Shown here in pieces: positions 20,092-27,828 of a stretch of 54,047 nucleotides of DNA. Source of the DNA: Lentimicrobiaceae bacterium (GTDB taxonomy: Bacteria; Bacteroidota; Bacteroidia; Bacteroidales; JAGNHN01). The notes under the pieces were generated by a model. The model was not told where the DNA came from. It did not search any database and worked only from the letters and a program-made list of their open reading frames with translations. The stretch is from positions 1 through 54,047 of the forward strand of contig JAGNHN010000021.1 of the NCBI GenBank assembly GCA_018001695.1. Reading direction: 5' to 3'. Every line of letters starts with the position of its first letter. Position 1 is the stretch's first letter. The position numbers were made by a program, and so were the translations under genes.

Positions 20092-23000
20092 TCAGGGGCC
20101 TTGTTGGGGAGGTACAAGCGGGACGTAACTGCCGTTCTTGTCGCCACGGACCAGACCGTAAAAATCGACCGACGCAGGACCCTGCCCGATGTGTACTACC
20201 GGATGATCTCCGCCTTCCCAGGGTGGGGAAACAAGGACTTCATCCCGGATCCAGAACACCCAGCCGGTCTGCTGTGTGGCCCCTTGCATGAACCATGAAA
20301 GCACAGTAGCCGCATCCCCTGCCTGTATCCCTGGTAGTGCATCGGCTTCACCTGCCTTGTAGACTACTTTACCTACAGGGTAAGGCTGCCGCTGGTAAGC
20401 ATGGATACGGGCGGCATCGGTGGCGTTGATGCCACCCGTCGGATTCCCACAGGTAAATCGCACTTCATAACTGCCTGAAGGCACGGCTGAGAAGTGGAAG
20501 TTTCCGCTGGCATCTGTCTCCGTTACACCCTGTGCGGGAAGTATCTGGATGCCCTCCTGCCATAGCGAAATTCCCACCCCAGGCAATGGCGTATGAGCAA
20601 CATTACGATAGACGACCTGCCCACTAAACGGGCAGGCAAGTACCTCAATGCTGCGTGTCAAAGTTTGCGCTGCGTTGCCAGATAGGTCCTGCACATTATA
20701 ATTCATTGTGTAAATTCCTGCCTGTGCAATGTCCACCTGGCCCGTCACCACCACCATGGATGTCACGTCGCCTTCGCAATGATCCCAGGCTGTGGCACCT
20801 GCCTCCTGATAGGGAGTTCCCATGCAAATCCGGATGTCTGTCGCTCCAACAAGGCTGATTTGTGGCGCCTCATCATCGGCAATGTCTACGTTGAAGGTAA
20901 CACTGCTGGTATAGCCTTGCTGATCGATGGCACTGTAGCTGACGGCTGTTGTGCCTGCATGGAAGGTAAACGCCTGCATGCTTCCCGGAGACACACTTCC
21001 ACCGGTTGGGACGGGTATACCGGGTGTGATGGCCGTAAAGCCGATGTGCAGACTAACCGGCAGGCAGGCTCCGGGATCAAAATCCGGATGCTGCAGGCTG
21101 AGGGTAGCGGTGCAATCGCCCAAGCCATCCTGACTGGTCTGTCCTATAAGGTCGGGCAGCGCTGAAGGGAGCAGGGCAGGGGTGCACTCGCCAACGGTGA
21201 TGCAGTTGCTGAAGGCTTCACAAACAATACCATTCAGTGTCGATCGTGCGATGCGACGAAATTGGGTGGTGCTGTGCAATATCCCGGCCTGATAGGTATA
21301 TCCTGTTGCACCTATAATATCCGTAAACGTTCCCGAGCAACCAGTGGTGCTTTCCTGCCATTGATAGCTCAATGTACCGCTGCCACTGGCTCCTGCAAGT
21401 TCCGTGAAAAGTGCCGGGGTTCCAGGTATGGCGATGATCTGGCTGGATCCTATCTCCCCGGGCGTAACATCCTGTACCACTACCGTTATGCTGTTGGAGT
21501 AATCAACAGGACATACGCCATTCGTCACCGCGGCCCGGTAATAGGTCTGGGTCGTCAATGCCCCGGTCTGGGCCGGACTGAGCCCGTCAGTCAAGGCGCC
21601 TGGTATGTCATTCCAAAGCGCATTATCCTCCGAAACCTGCCATTGTATGGTTCCGGTATAACCGCTCAGGCTGATGCCTGAAGGTGGGTCGTTCGCGCAT
21701 ATGGTCTGATCTGAGACAGCAATGCCTCCCTCACTCAGGGGATCCACATGGATGGTGACGGTGTTGGAGTAGGCAGGGACACACACCCCGCTCGTGACTT
21801 TTGCACGGAAATGGCTGGTTGCCAGCAGACCGGACGTGTTGTAGAGGGATGTGTTCTGACCACTGCCTGTCATGACATCCTGCCAATTAGCTGATACATC
21901 ATCGTATTGTTGCCACTGTATATCACCTGTGAAGCCGGCTAGGCTAATCTCCGCGCTGTTTCCGTAACATAGAACGGTGTGGAAGGCCGTGGCGCTGCCG
22001 CCCTGACTGGTTTGATCGACAAGCAGCGTAGCTGTTTTACCTGAAAACGACTGCGCGCAGCTATGCAGGATGTTCTCATACCTGTTGATGATAATCTCCT
22101 CAACTTCCAGAGACTGTAGATGATCGCTTATCTCCAGTGGGGTGCTCGTGAATGTTGCCTCACCTGCTAGGCCTGCCAGGATACCTGAGACCGTGGTTTG
22201 TGATCCGCTTCCGATGGTGTATGTCAGGTCAAAGGTGGTACCTGGAAGCAATCCAGCAAGTAGAATATCTGCAGAAAATCCCTGACAAACAGGGACGAAT
22301 GGGCTGATCAATCCCAGGGTGGGCAAGGGATACACAATCACTGTTGCTGTTTCAAAGGTACTGTAAACGAAGGGCGGTGTGACCGAGTTATCAGTGACGG
22401 TAGCAGTGCAGGTGAAGGTGTATTCGCCAGATGTTGTGAGGGGGCCGGTCAGTCCAGGGTTCTGGCCTGAAAAGCTGAAATTGTATCCTCCAGGGCCTGT
22501 ACCTGTCCAGGCATATACAGCATTTTGGTATCCTAAGCCATAAGCCTGTGCGGACAGCAGGGTAGGTTGTCCGGCGCAAAGCGTATCGGGTTCAGCCGTA
22601 ATGTCAAGACCCAATGTCCCTCCGGCAACATTAATGTCGGTGAAGGTGTACACAACATTACCACCTCCGGCACATGCAGCGTAGCTTGTGCCGCCGATGT
22701 CAATGCGTCGCGTATTGTTGCAGGGTGCGTCTGTGTTCAATCTGCCAGGATCAATAACAGTAAAAACAGCTCCGGCAGGCAGGAAAAGGGTAGTGCTATT
22801 GGCACTCCATCCGATTTCGCCATGGTCAGTAATGAGGACATCCATCACATTAAGGTTTCTGTTACTTCCCAGTGTCATGGAGCTACGATTTGCCTCTGAT
22901 ACGCCTGTGATTATTAATTGCACAAAAGAATTTGGCGGACTTACATTCAACACGATGTCATGCCCATTGTATATGGTCACGATTCCATCTCCCACGTTTT

Positions 23001-23193
23001 GACCGGGATATGATGTTGCGGTTTGCCAGATACTTCCATTATAACGTTCCCAGCTTGTAGCATTGCCCCAATTGCCCGATAACCGGGATCGGTAATCTCC
23101 CGCTTGCTGCGCAAAAGCACTATTCATGAACAATAGAATTGATACCAGGCATACATGCAGTACACCGAACCGGATGGCCGTTCTCTTTCTCAT
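20092..23193 (-). CDS. Secreted Ig-like / DUF5011-like / dockerin-like protein lacking a T9SS sorting domain
   Basis: This is a 1033-aa protein. Residues 1-28 are a signal peptide ending in NSAFA. The N-terminal 200 residues (GDYRSRLSGNWGNATSW onwards) look like the beta-solenoid start often seen in large Bacteroidota secreted proteins. Ig/PKD-like modules follow, two of them clearly related (GFTGDIQWQ and GYTGTIQWQ). A DUF5011/HYR-like domain then appears (EAGATAWDHCEGDVTS to YNVQDLSGNAAQT). Near the C-terminus are a CarboxypepD-regulatory-like segment (FSAVPSGSYEVRF) and a dockerin-like pair (GINATDAARIHAY, then IQAGDAATVLSWF). The protein ends at GDKNGSYVP. Its two neighbours continue from this point with a second cohesin-like domain and a T9SS domain, so this one may be truncated or retained by a different route. 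It is the first of the cluster to be transcribed. Confidence 0.85.
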   Translation of the reverse strand: MRKRTAIRFGVLHVCLVSILLFMNSAFAQQAGDYRSRLSGNWGNATSWERYNGSIWQTATSYPGQNVGDGIVTIYNGHDIVLNVSPPNSFVQLIITGVSEANRSSMTLGSNRNLNVMDVLITDHGEIGWSANSTTLFLPAGAVFTVIDPGRLNTDAPCNNTRRIDIGGTSYAACAGGGNVVYTFTDINVAGGTLGLDITAEPDTLCAGQPTLLSAQAYGLGYQNAVYAWTGTGPGGYNFSFSGQNPGLTGPLTTSGEYTFTCTATVTDNSVTPPFVYSTFETATVIVYPLPTLGLISPFVPVCQGFSADILLAGLLPGTTFDLTYTIGSGSQTTVSGILAGLAGEATFTSTPLEISDHLQSLEVEEIIINRYENILHSCAQSFSGKTATLLVDQTSQGGSATAFHTVLCYGNSAEISLAGFTGDIQWQQYDDVSANWQDVMTGSGQNTSLYNTSGLLATSHFRAKVTSGVCVPAYSNTVTIHVDPLSEGGIAVSDQTICANDPPSGISLSGYTGTIQWQVSEDNALWNDIPGALTDGLSPAQTGALTTQTYYRAAVTNGVCPVDYSNSITVVVQDVTPGEIGSSQIIAIPGTPALFTELAGASGSGTLSYQWQESTTGCSGTFTDIIGATGYTYQAGILHSTTQFRRIARSTLNGIVCEAFSNCITVGECTPALLPSALPDLIGQTSQDGLGDCTATLSLQHPDFDPGACLPVSLHIGFTAITPGIPVPTGGSVSPGSMQAFTFHAGTTAVSYSAIDQQGYTSSVTFNVDIADDEAPQISLVGATDIRICMGTPYQEAGATAWDHCEGDVTSMVVVTGQVDIAQAGIYTMNYNVQDLSGNAAQTLTRSIEVLACPFSGQVVYRNVAHTPLPGVGISLWQEGIQILPAQGVTETDASGNFHFSAVPSGSYEVRFTCGNPTGGINATDAARIHAYQRQPYPVGKVVYKAGEADALPGIQAGDAATVLSWFMQGATQQTGWVFWIRDEVLVSPPWEGGDHPVVHIGQGPASVDFYGLVRGDKNGSYVPLVPPQQGP

Positions 23194-23223
23194 ATCCCCG
23201 AAGTTTGATATAACCCACCCTCT

Positions 23224-23252
23224 CCTGGAATGAATCTCCCCATTCTTCCAGG
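23224..23252 (-). other. Inverted repeat in the leader of the 1033-aa gene
   Basis: Arms CCTGGAA and TTCCAGG are extended by GAAT/ATTC with a one-base bulge around GGGGAG. The element lies 31 bp upstream of the ATG at 23193. There is no T-tract, so it is not an obvious terminator. It could be an mRNA leader hairpin or a protein-binding site. Confidence 0.4.
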
Positions 23253-23407
23253 TTATAGGATTATACTCCGATCGCTATCAGCATTGACGATTGCTTTAAA
23301 AATACATGATACAGCGATGTCTTCGGGAAATTGGAAGGGTTTGTTTGCGAAGGGCAGAATAGAGTCAATCAATGGTGCCCTGGGGCAATGAGTGGTAAAC
23401 GCAGGAC

Positions 23408-24148
23408 TTAAAATGCTTCATCTATCCTTCGCATATACTGTCTGGAAATGCTGAGCTCGATGGTTTGACCATCCACCTCCAGGATGCAAAGGCTCTTAAT
23501 CCGGTTGACCATCTTCATGCAATTCAGGTTGACACAGCAACTCCGGCTTATGCGCATGAAGTCGTATTCTGGTAGCTTCTCCACAAGCTTTCCTAGGTTG
23601 ACGCTGGACGCAACGCGATTTCCGTTGTTCAGGAAAATGTCTGTGTAAGTACCGTCGGCCCGAAGGTAGGTAATATCATGGGTGTCGATGAGCAGAAAAC
23701 CAGATTTGGTGTTGATCTTAATACGGCTGGGATGGTGGTACATCTCCAATAACTGATATATCTTTCCTAACCCCTGCCTTCTCTGCTTGAAACGCAACCT
23801 TCTCAGGGATTTGCGTATCTCTTCCGGATCAATGGGTTTCATGATATAATCAAAGGCACTGGCCCTGATGGCTTCGATAATATAGTTCTGATGGGCTGTT
23901 ACGAAAATAATATTGGTCTGTATGTCGGATGCATGAAGCCTTTCCACAAGCTCAAACCCATTGCCTCCCGGCATCTCGATATCCAGAAATACGATGTCTG
24001 GCTTTTGTTGCCGGATGACTTCCTCGGCACATTGGATGTTCCCGGCTTCCCCCGTCAGAAGGATCTCGGGAAAGGACCTGAGGATCATTTTCAGCACCAT
24101 ACGTGCGTCCGGACTGTCATCTACAATGATTGCGCGATAATTTACCAT
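23408..24148 (-). CDS. LytTR-family response regulator
   Basis: This is a 246-aa two-domain regulator. The receiver domain (about 1-120) has the acidic pair D10/D11, the phosphoacceptor D56 in VFLDIEMPG, T84 in FVTAH and K104-P105 in MKPID. The LytTR DNA-binding domain occupies about 138-246 (INTKSGFLLIDTHDITYL, then the LEKLPEYDFMRISRSCCVN-like strand-helix region). Proteins of this type normally bind direct repeats upstream of targets after phosphorylation by a histidine kinase. No kinase gene lies nearby, so it is an orphan within this window. It is followed 214 bp later by the cluster of giant secreted genes on the same strand, which are plausible but unproven targets. Confidence 0.93.
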   Translation of the reverse strand: MVNYRAIIVDDSPDARMVLKMILRSFPEILLTGEAGNIQCAEEVIRQQKPDIVFLDIEMPGGNGFELVERLHASDIQTNIIFVTAHQNYIIEAIRASAFDYIMKPIDPEEIRKSLRRLRFKQRRQGLGKIYQLLEMYHHPSRIKINTKSGFLLIDTHDITYLRADGTYTDIFLNNGNRVASSVNLGKLVEKLPEYDFMRISRSCCVNLNCMKMVNRIKSLCILEVDGQTIELSISRQYMRRIDEAF

Positions 24149-24478
24149 TTGTCTCTTACCCGGTTACTTAATAATAACAAGACATAAACAATCCACCATG
24201 CCAGCACTACACAGCATTTCCATCAGAAATAACAAATTCATATGTTCTCCCGTATCTTTGAGGCGATTCCGGCCAACCTCTCTACAATTATAGTGAATTT
24301 TCATAAGAAATGGAATTGAAGTAAGCATTGATGTGCGAATTTCTATCCTGGGGATAAAACATGGCATGGCGGTTGATTCACGCTGCAAGATAAATCCGGT
24401 CCTTGCAATCTATTTTCAAGGCAAATTTTGATGTAACCGAATTCAGGATGTGTAGGATCTATGTTTGCATGAAGGCAT
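24149..24478. other. Intergenic region upstream of the LytTR gene
   Basis: Together with the hcp terminator this makes a 384-bp gap. I found no exact TAnnTTTG box correctly placed for the regulator and no RNA gene. A 74-codon minus-strand frame (24164-24388) has no recognisable features and is not called. Confidence 0.4.
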
Positions 24479-24513
24479 AAAAAAACCGGTATACACCCTC
24501 AGGTATATACCGG
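24479..24513 (-). terminator. Rho-independent terminator after hcp
   Basis: The minus-strand stem CCGGTATATACC pairs over 12 bp (one G-U wobble) with GGTGTATACCGG across the tetraloop TGAG. It is followed immediately by seven T residues. It lies 20 bp after the hcp stop. Confidence 0.9.
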
Positions 24514-24532
24514 CTCAAATTGAAGGACAGGA

Positions 24533-26188
24533 TTAAGCCAAAAACAGCTCCATATCGGCTTCAACCGTTCCCATGGCAGCGATACCGAAGTTCTCAACCA
24601 GCACTTTGGCCACATTCGGGCTGAGGAAGGCAGGAAGGCTGGGGCCGAGGTGGATGTTCTTAACACCCAGGTACAACAATGCCAACAGCACGATCACGGC
24701 CTTCTGCTCATACCATGCGATGTTGTAAGCGATGGGGAGGTCGTTGACGTCTTCCAGTCCAAACACTTCTTTCAGCTTCAGGGCGATGAGCGCCAATGAG
24801 TAGCTGTCGTTGCACTGACCGGCATCCAGGACGCGGGGAATACCTCCGATATCGCCCAATGGAAGTTTGTTGTAGCGGTATTTGGCACATCCCGCAGTGA
24901 GGATGACCGTATCCTGTGGCAGGGCTTTGGCAAATTCAGTATAGTAATCTCTTTCCTTCATGCGGCCATCGCAACCGGCCATCACGAAGAACTTACGGAT
25001 CTGACCTGCTTTCACTGCTTCAACCACCTTATCAGCCACGGCCATGACCTGAGCATGGGCGAAACCTCCAACAATCTCTCCTTCTTCAATGGCAACGGGC
25101 GGTTGGCAACGTCTGGCGTGCTCAATGACTGCGCTGAAATCCTTGGGTTCACCATTTTTCCGGTCTGGGATATGCATGGAGCCTGCCAATCCGGATGCAC
25201 CGGTCGTATAGATGCGGTCTGCATAACTGGCCCTGCCCATCGGAGGGACGATGCAATTGGTCGTAAAGAGAATGGGCCCGTTGAAGGACTCAAATTCCTC
25301 GCGCTGCCGCCACCAGGCATTGCCGTAGTTGCCAACGAAGTGATCATATTCAGCAAAAGCAGGATAATAATGGGCAGGAAGCATCTCACTGTGGGTGTAT
25401 ATGTCTACGCCAGTGCCTTTGGTCTGATCCAGCAGCTCCTTCAGGTCTCGTAAATCATGCCCGCTGACCAGGATGCCAGGGTTGTTTCTCACGCCAATAT
25501 TGACTTTGGTGATTCTGGGGTTGCCATAAGTGCTGGTATTGGCTTTGTCGAGCAGGGCCATGACCTGGACGCCGTATTTACCGGTTTCCAGCACAAGGGC
25601 GACGAGCTCATCGGCACTCAGATTGTCATCCGTTGTGGCCACCAGGGCTTTGCGGATGAACGCAAAGACTTCTTCATCCTTATGTCCGAGGTTGTGTGCG
25701 TGCTCTGCATAGGCCGCTATGCCTTTAACGCCATAGATGGTGAGTTCACGCAGGGAGCGTACATCTTCGTTTTCTGTTGATAAAACCCCGACAATGGCCG
25801 ATTTACGTTCAAACTCATCCAGGGTCATGCCTTCCCAGCTGGCGGCTTCAGGCTTGTCCATCGACTGCATATCAATTCCGGCATCCTGCAACTGGTTCCG
25901 CAGGTTGCGGCGCATACCAAGGCAGCGGTGGACCTTGTCGAGGATGGCCTTGCCATCAAAATTGGCGTTGGTAATGGTGGTAAACAGGGCATCCACGATG
26001 AAACGGTCTTCCTTACCCGTGTCGATGCCATTCCGGGCGGCCTGCTCGGTATACCAGGCCAGTCCTTTGGTGGTGTAAATCAACAGGTCCTGGTAGCGTG
26101 CCACATCTTCGCGCTTACCACAGACGCCTAATTTGGTGCAACCCGTTCCATGGGCTGCCTCCTGGCACTGAAAGCAAAACATGCTCAT
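24533..26188 (-). CDS. hcp: Hybrid cluster protein (hydroxylamine reductase / NO-related), class I
   Basis: This is 551 aa, the usual length for class I Hcp. The N-terminal cysteine motif C5-x2-C8-x8-C17-x5-C23 ([19 protein letters not shown]) is the spacing of the [4Fe-4S] type found mainly in anaerobes. It differs from the longer spacing of the facultative E. coli type. Further family segments are visible: [66 protein letters not shown] and [10 protein letters not shown]. The last three supply cysteine and acidic ligands of the hybrid Fe-S-O cluster. Hcp family members reduce hydroxylamine in vitro and are linked to nitric oxide detoxification in the cytoplasm. The gene follows the Fe-S protein gene by 35 bp and shares its promoter. 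Confidence 0.96.
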   Translation of the reverse strand: MSMFCFQCQEAAHGTGCTKLGVCGKREDVARYQDLLIYTTKGLAWYTEQAARNGIDTGKEDRFIVDALFTTITNANFDGKAILDKVHRCLGMRRNLRNQLQDAGIDMQSMDKPEAASWEGMTLDEFERKSAIVGVLSTENEDVRSLRELTIYGVKGIAAYAEHAHNLGHKDEEVFAFIRKALVATTDDNLSADELVALVLETGKYGVQVMALLDKANTSTYGNPRITKVNIGVRNNPGILVSGHDLRDLKELLDQTKGTGVDIYTHSEMLPAHYYPAFAEYDHFVGNYGNAWWRQREEFESFNGPILFTTNCIVPPMGRASYADRIYTTGASGLAGSMHIPDRKNGEPKDFSAVIEHARRCQPPVAIEEGEIVGGFAHAQVMAVADKVVEAVKAGQIRKFFVMAGCDGRMKERDYYTEFAKALPQDTVILTAGCAKYRYNKLPLGDIGGIPRVLDAGQCNDSYSLALIALKLKEVFGLEDVNDLPIAYNIAWYEQKAVIVLLALLYLGVKNIHLGPSLPAFLSPNVAKVLVENFGIAAMGTVEADMELFLA

Positions 26189-26223
26189 AATACTTTGTTT
26201 TTTAATGGTTTATGATAGAGGAT

Positions 26224-27132
26224 TTATATCCATTCGTCCTTGATCATCTGACCGCTAATGCTGATAATGACCTGTTTCACAGGAACTTTCCGCTGCGCCT
26301 GGGCAATTGCCATCTGGAGCAGCTGCATAAGACCGCCGCAGCAGGGTACCTCCATCATGGCGATGGTGATGGTATTAACCTTTGCATCGTCGATCAGACG
26401 TGTGAACTTCTCGACATAACGCTCCCGTCCTGTATCGAGTTTGGGACAAGCGATGACCACTTTTTTGCCGCGCATCATCTGCTGGTGGAAGGCACCCATG
26501 GTGAATGCTGTACAATCAGCCGCGATGAGCAGATCGGCGCCCATAAAGTAGCCTGCATCGGGATTGATCAGGTGCATCTGAACAGGCCAGTTCTGGAGGG
26601 CAGATGGAATATCTGCATTGGATTCATCAAAGGGCTGACCTGCAGCAGGAGCAGATTGTGTGAGGTCTATGGGGGCCGAACTCTGACAGCCGCATCCCGG
26701 TGCCATTTCTTCTTCTTTTTTTCCCAATAAACCTTCTGCTTCCAATAGGTTGCGCAAGCTGCGGTGCTTGGAATGGCCACTGATATCCACAGTGATGTCG
26801 TGTCGCTTCAACACCTCGAATGCCTGGCGTAGATAGTTCATTTCACCATGCTCCAGCAGGTGTTGGAGGTGAGCCTGGATGGTATTGTTTCCTTTGGAGA
26901 TCATGATCTCCATCACCCTTGCTTCATCATACGGCTCAGCTTCACGTTCTTCCATCGTAATGGCGCCTTGCGGACAATATCCGATGCAGGCTCCCAGTCC
27001 GTCACAAAACAAATCGCTGATCAACCGGGCTTTTCCATCGATGATCTGCAATGCACCTTCATGGCAGTTGGGAACGCATAACCCGCAACCATCACATTTG
27101 GCCTCATCTATTGTTACAATCTGTCTTTTCAT
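26224..27132 (-). CDS. Ferredoxin-type 4Fe-4S protein paired with Hcp
   Basis: This is a 302-aa cytoplasmic Fe-S protein. The first ferredoxin motif is complete (C13-x2-C16-x2-C19-x3-C23 in KCDGCGLCVPNC). The second reads C43-DGLGA-C49-IGY-C53-P, so it lacks the usual second cysteine (L46). A conserved C-terminal region contains GCGCQSS, ADCTAFTMGAFHQQ, ACPKLD and EVPCCGGL, giving more possible ligands. Such proteins commonly sit beside hcp in anaerobes and are thought to pass electrons to it; that role is inferred from context. It is the first gene after the promoter at 27197-27228 and is followed by hcp. Confidence 0.88.
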   Translation of the reverse strand: MKRQIVTIDEAKCDGCGLCVPNCHEGALQIIDGKARLISDLFCDGLGACIGYCPQGAITMEEREAEPYDEARVMEIMISKGNNTIQAHLQHLLEHGEMNYLRQAFEVLKRHDITVDISGHSKHRSLRNLLEAEGLLGKKEEEMAPGCGCQSSAPIDLTQSAPAAGQPFDESNADIPSALQNWPVQMHLINPDAGYFMGADLLIAADCTAFTMGAFHQQMMRGKKVVIACPKLDTGRERYVEKFTRLIDDAKVNTITIAMMEVPCCGGLMQLLQMAIAQAQRKVPVKQVIISISGQMIKDEWI

Positions 27133-27196
27133 GCTGATTTAAAATGGTTTGTAAATTATTCGTACGTTCTATTCCGTAAATAAGTATTTCAATGCG

Positions 27197-27228
27197 CAAA
27201 TATACTGTTAATTAATAAACAGGCGCAA
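27197..27228 (-). promoter_or_regulatory. Bacteroidota-type promoter of the Fe-S protein-hcp operon
   Basis: The minus strand carries an exact -7 box TATATTTG (TAnnTTTG) at 27197-27204 and a TTG at 27226-27228, separated by 21 bp. This fits the primary sigma factor consensus of Bacteroidota. It lies about 65 bp upstream of the ATG at 27132. Confidence 0.75.
27205..27222. promoter_or_regulatory. 18-bp imperfect palindrome inside the hcp promoter (candidate operator)
   Basis: CTGTTTATTAATTAACAG is symmetric apart from one base pair per half. It fills the spacer between the -33 and -7 elements, where a bound repressor would block RNA polymerase. The adjacent Rrf2-family gene is the obvious candidate regulator. 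A Crp/Fnr-type HcpR encoded elsewhere is an alternative. Confidence 0.6.
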
Positions 27229-27254
27229 GCAGGCAGGAAAATAAGAAAGAAAAA

Positions 27255-27653
27255 TTAAATAAAGTCAGCCAGCATGCTGTTCTGGAGGTAGTCCCGGAAT
27301 TCCTTGGTCATGCGCGAGGCAACATTAGACATGATGCACTTGTCAAAGGGACAGATAGGTTTATCAAGCGGGCATTGGTGGATCTCAATGCTGCCTTCGA
27401 TGCTTTCGTAGATCTGCAACAAATTCACCTCTCCTGGTTCTTTGGCCAGGCTGAAACCTCCCAGGGGACCCCTGGCAGAAGATAGAAGCCCTGCCTTCGC
27501 CAGACGCTGCAATACTTTGGCCACATGATGACGGGAGGCACACATCCTTTCCGATAGCTGGATTACATTGACTGGCTTGTCCGCTTTGGCAATCAATACC
27601 ATGCCGTGGATGGCAATGGATCCGGCTTCAGACAGGCTGACGACACGTGCCAT
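27255..27653 (-). CDS. Rrf2-family Fe-S transcription regulator (NsrR/IscR-like)
   Basis: This is 132 aa, a typical length. An N-terminal winged helix-turn-helix (about 1-65, with MCASRHHVAKVLQRLAKAGL) is followed by the family signature RGPLGGFSLAK. Three C-terminal cysteines, C94, C101 and C106 (QCPLDKPICPFDKC), are spaced as cluster ligands, as in NsrR and IscR. A fourth cysteine is C38. Members sense NO, redox state or Fe-S status through the cluster. It lies 122 bp upstream of the Fe-S protein-hcp pair on the same strand, so control of that operon and of itself is likely. I leave the symbol blank because NsrR and other Rrf2 subtypes cannot be separated here. Confidence 0.92.
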   Translation of the reverse strand: MARVVSLSEAGSIAIHGMVLIAKADKPVNVIQLSERMCASRHHVAKVLQRLAKAGLLSSARGPLGGFSLAKEPGEVNLLQIYESIEGSIEIHQCPLDKPICPFDKCIMSNVASRMTKEFRDYLQNSMLADFI

Positions 27654-27691
27654 GGTATGCGATTTTGATGCGCTAAAATAAAGGTATTTTA

Positions 27692-27703
27692 ATACAATTG
27701 TAT
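27692..27703. promoter_or_regulatory. 12-bp perfect palindrome upstream of the Rrf2 gene
   Basis: ATACAATTGTAT is a perfect palindrome 39 bp upstream of the regulator start. It lies just upstream of a near-consensus -7 box, TACCTTTA (27679-27686). It could be an autoregulatory site. It differs in sequence from the palindrome in the hcp promoter, which weakens the idea that one protein binds both. Confidence 0.35.
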
Positions 27704-27828
27704 GTCATACAGAAAGTTTAATCAATAAGAATCATCAAAGGGTAAGAAAAGTTATCCACCGTAGGAAACTTCGGGATAGGAGCGTTGTCTAAATGCATAA
27801 TTTACCTACTCCTAAAGAAAATGTTCCA

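Noticed and set aside
1..23193. Cellulosome gene cluster
   Set aside because: Cohesin-like and dockerin-like modules are present, but no glycoside hydrolase or carbohydrate-binding module could be identified.
24164..24388. 74-aa minus-strand frame upstream of the LytTR gene
   Set aside because: No recognisable features or promoter, and it lies in a region expected to hold the regulator's control sequences.
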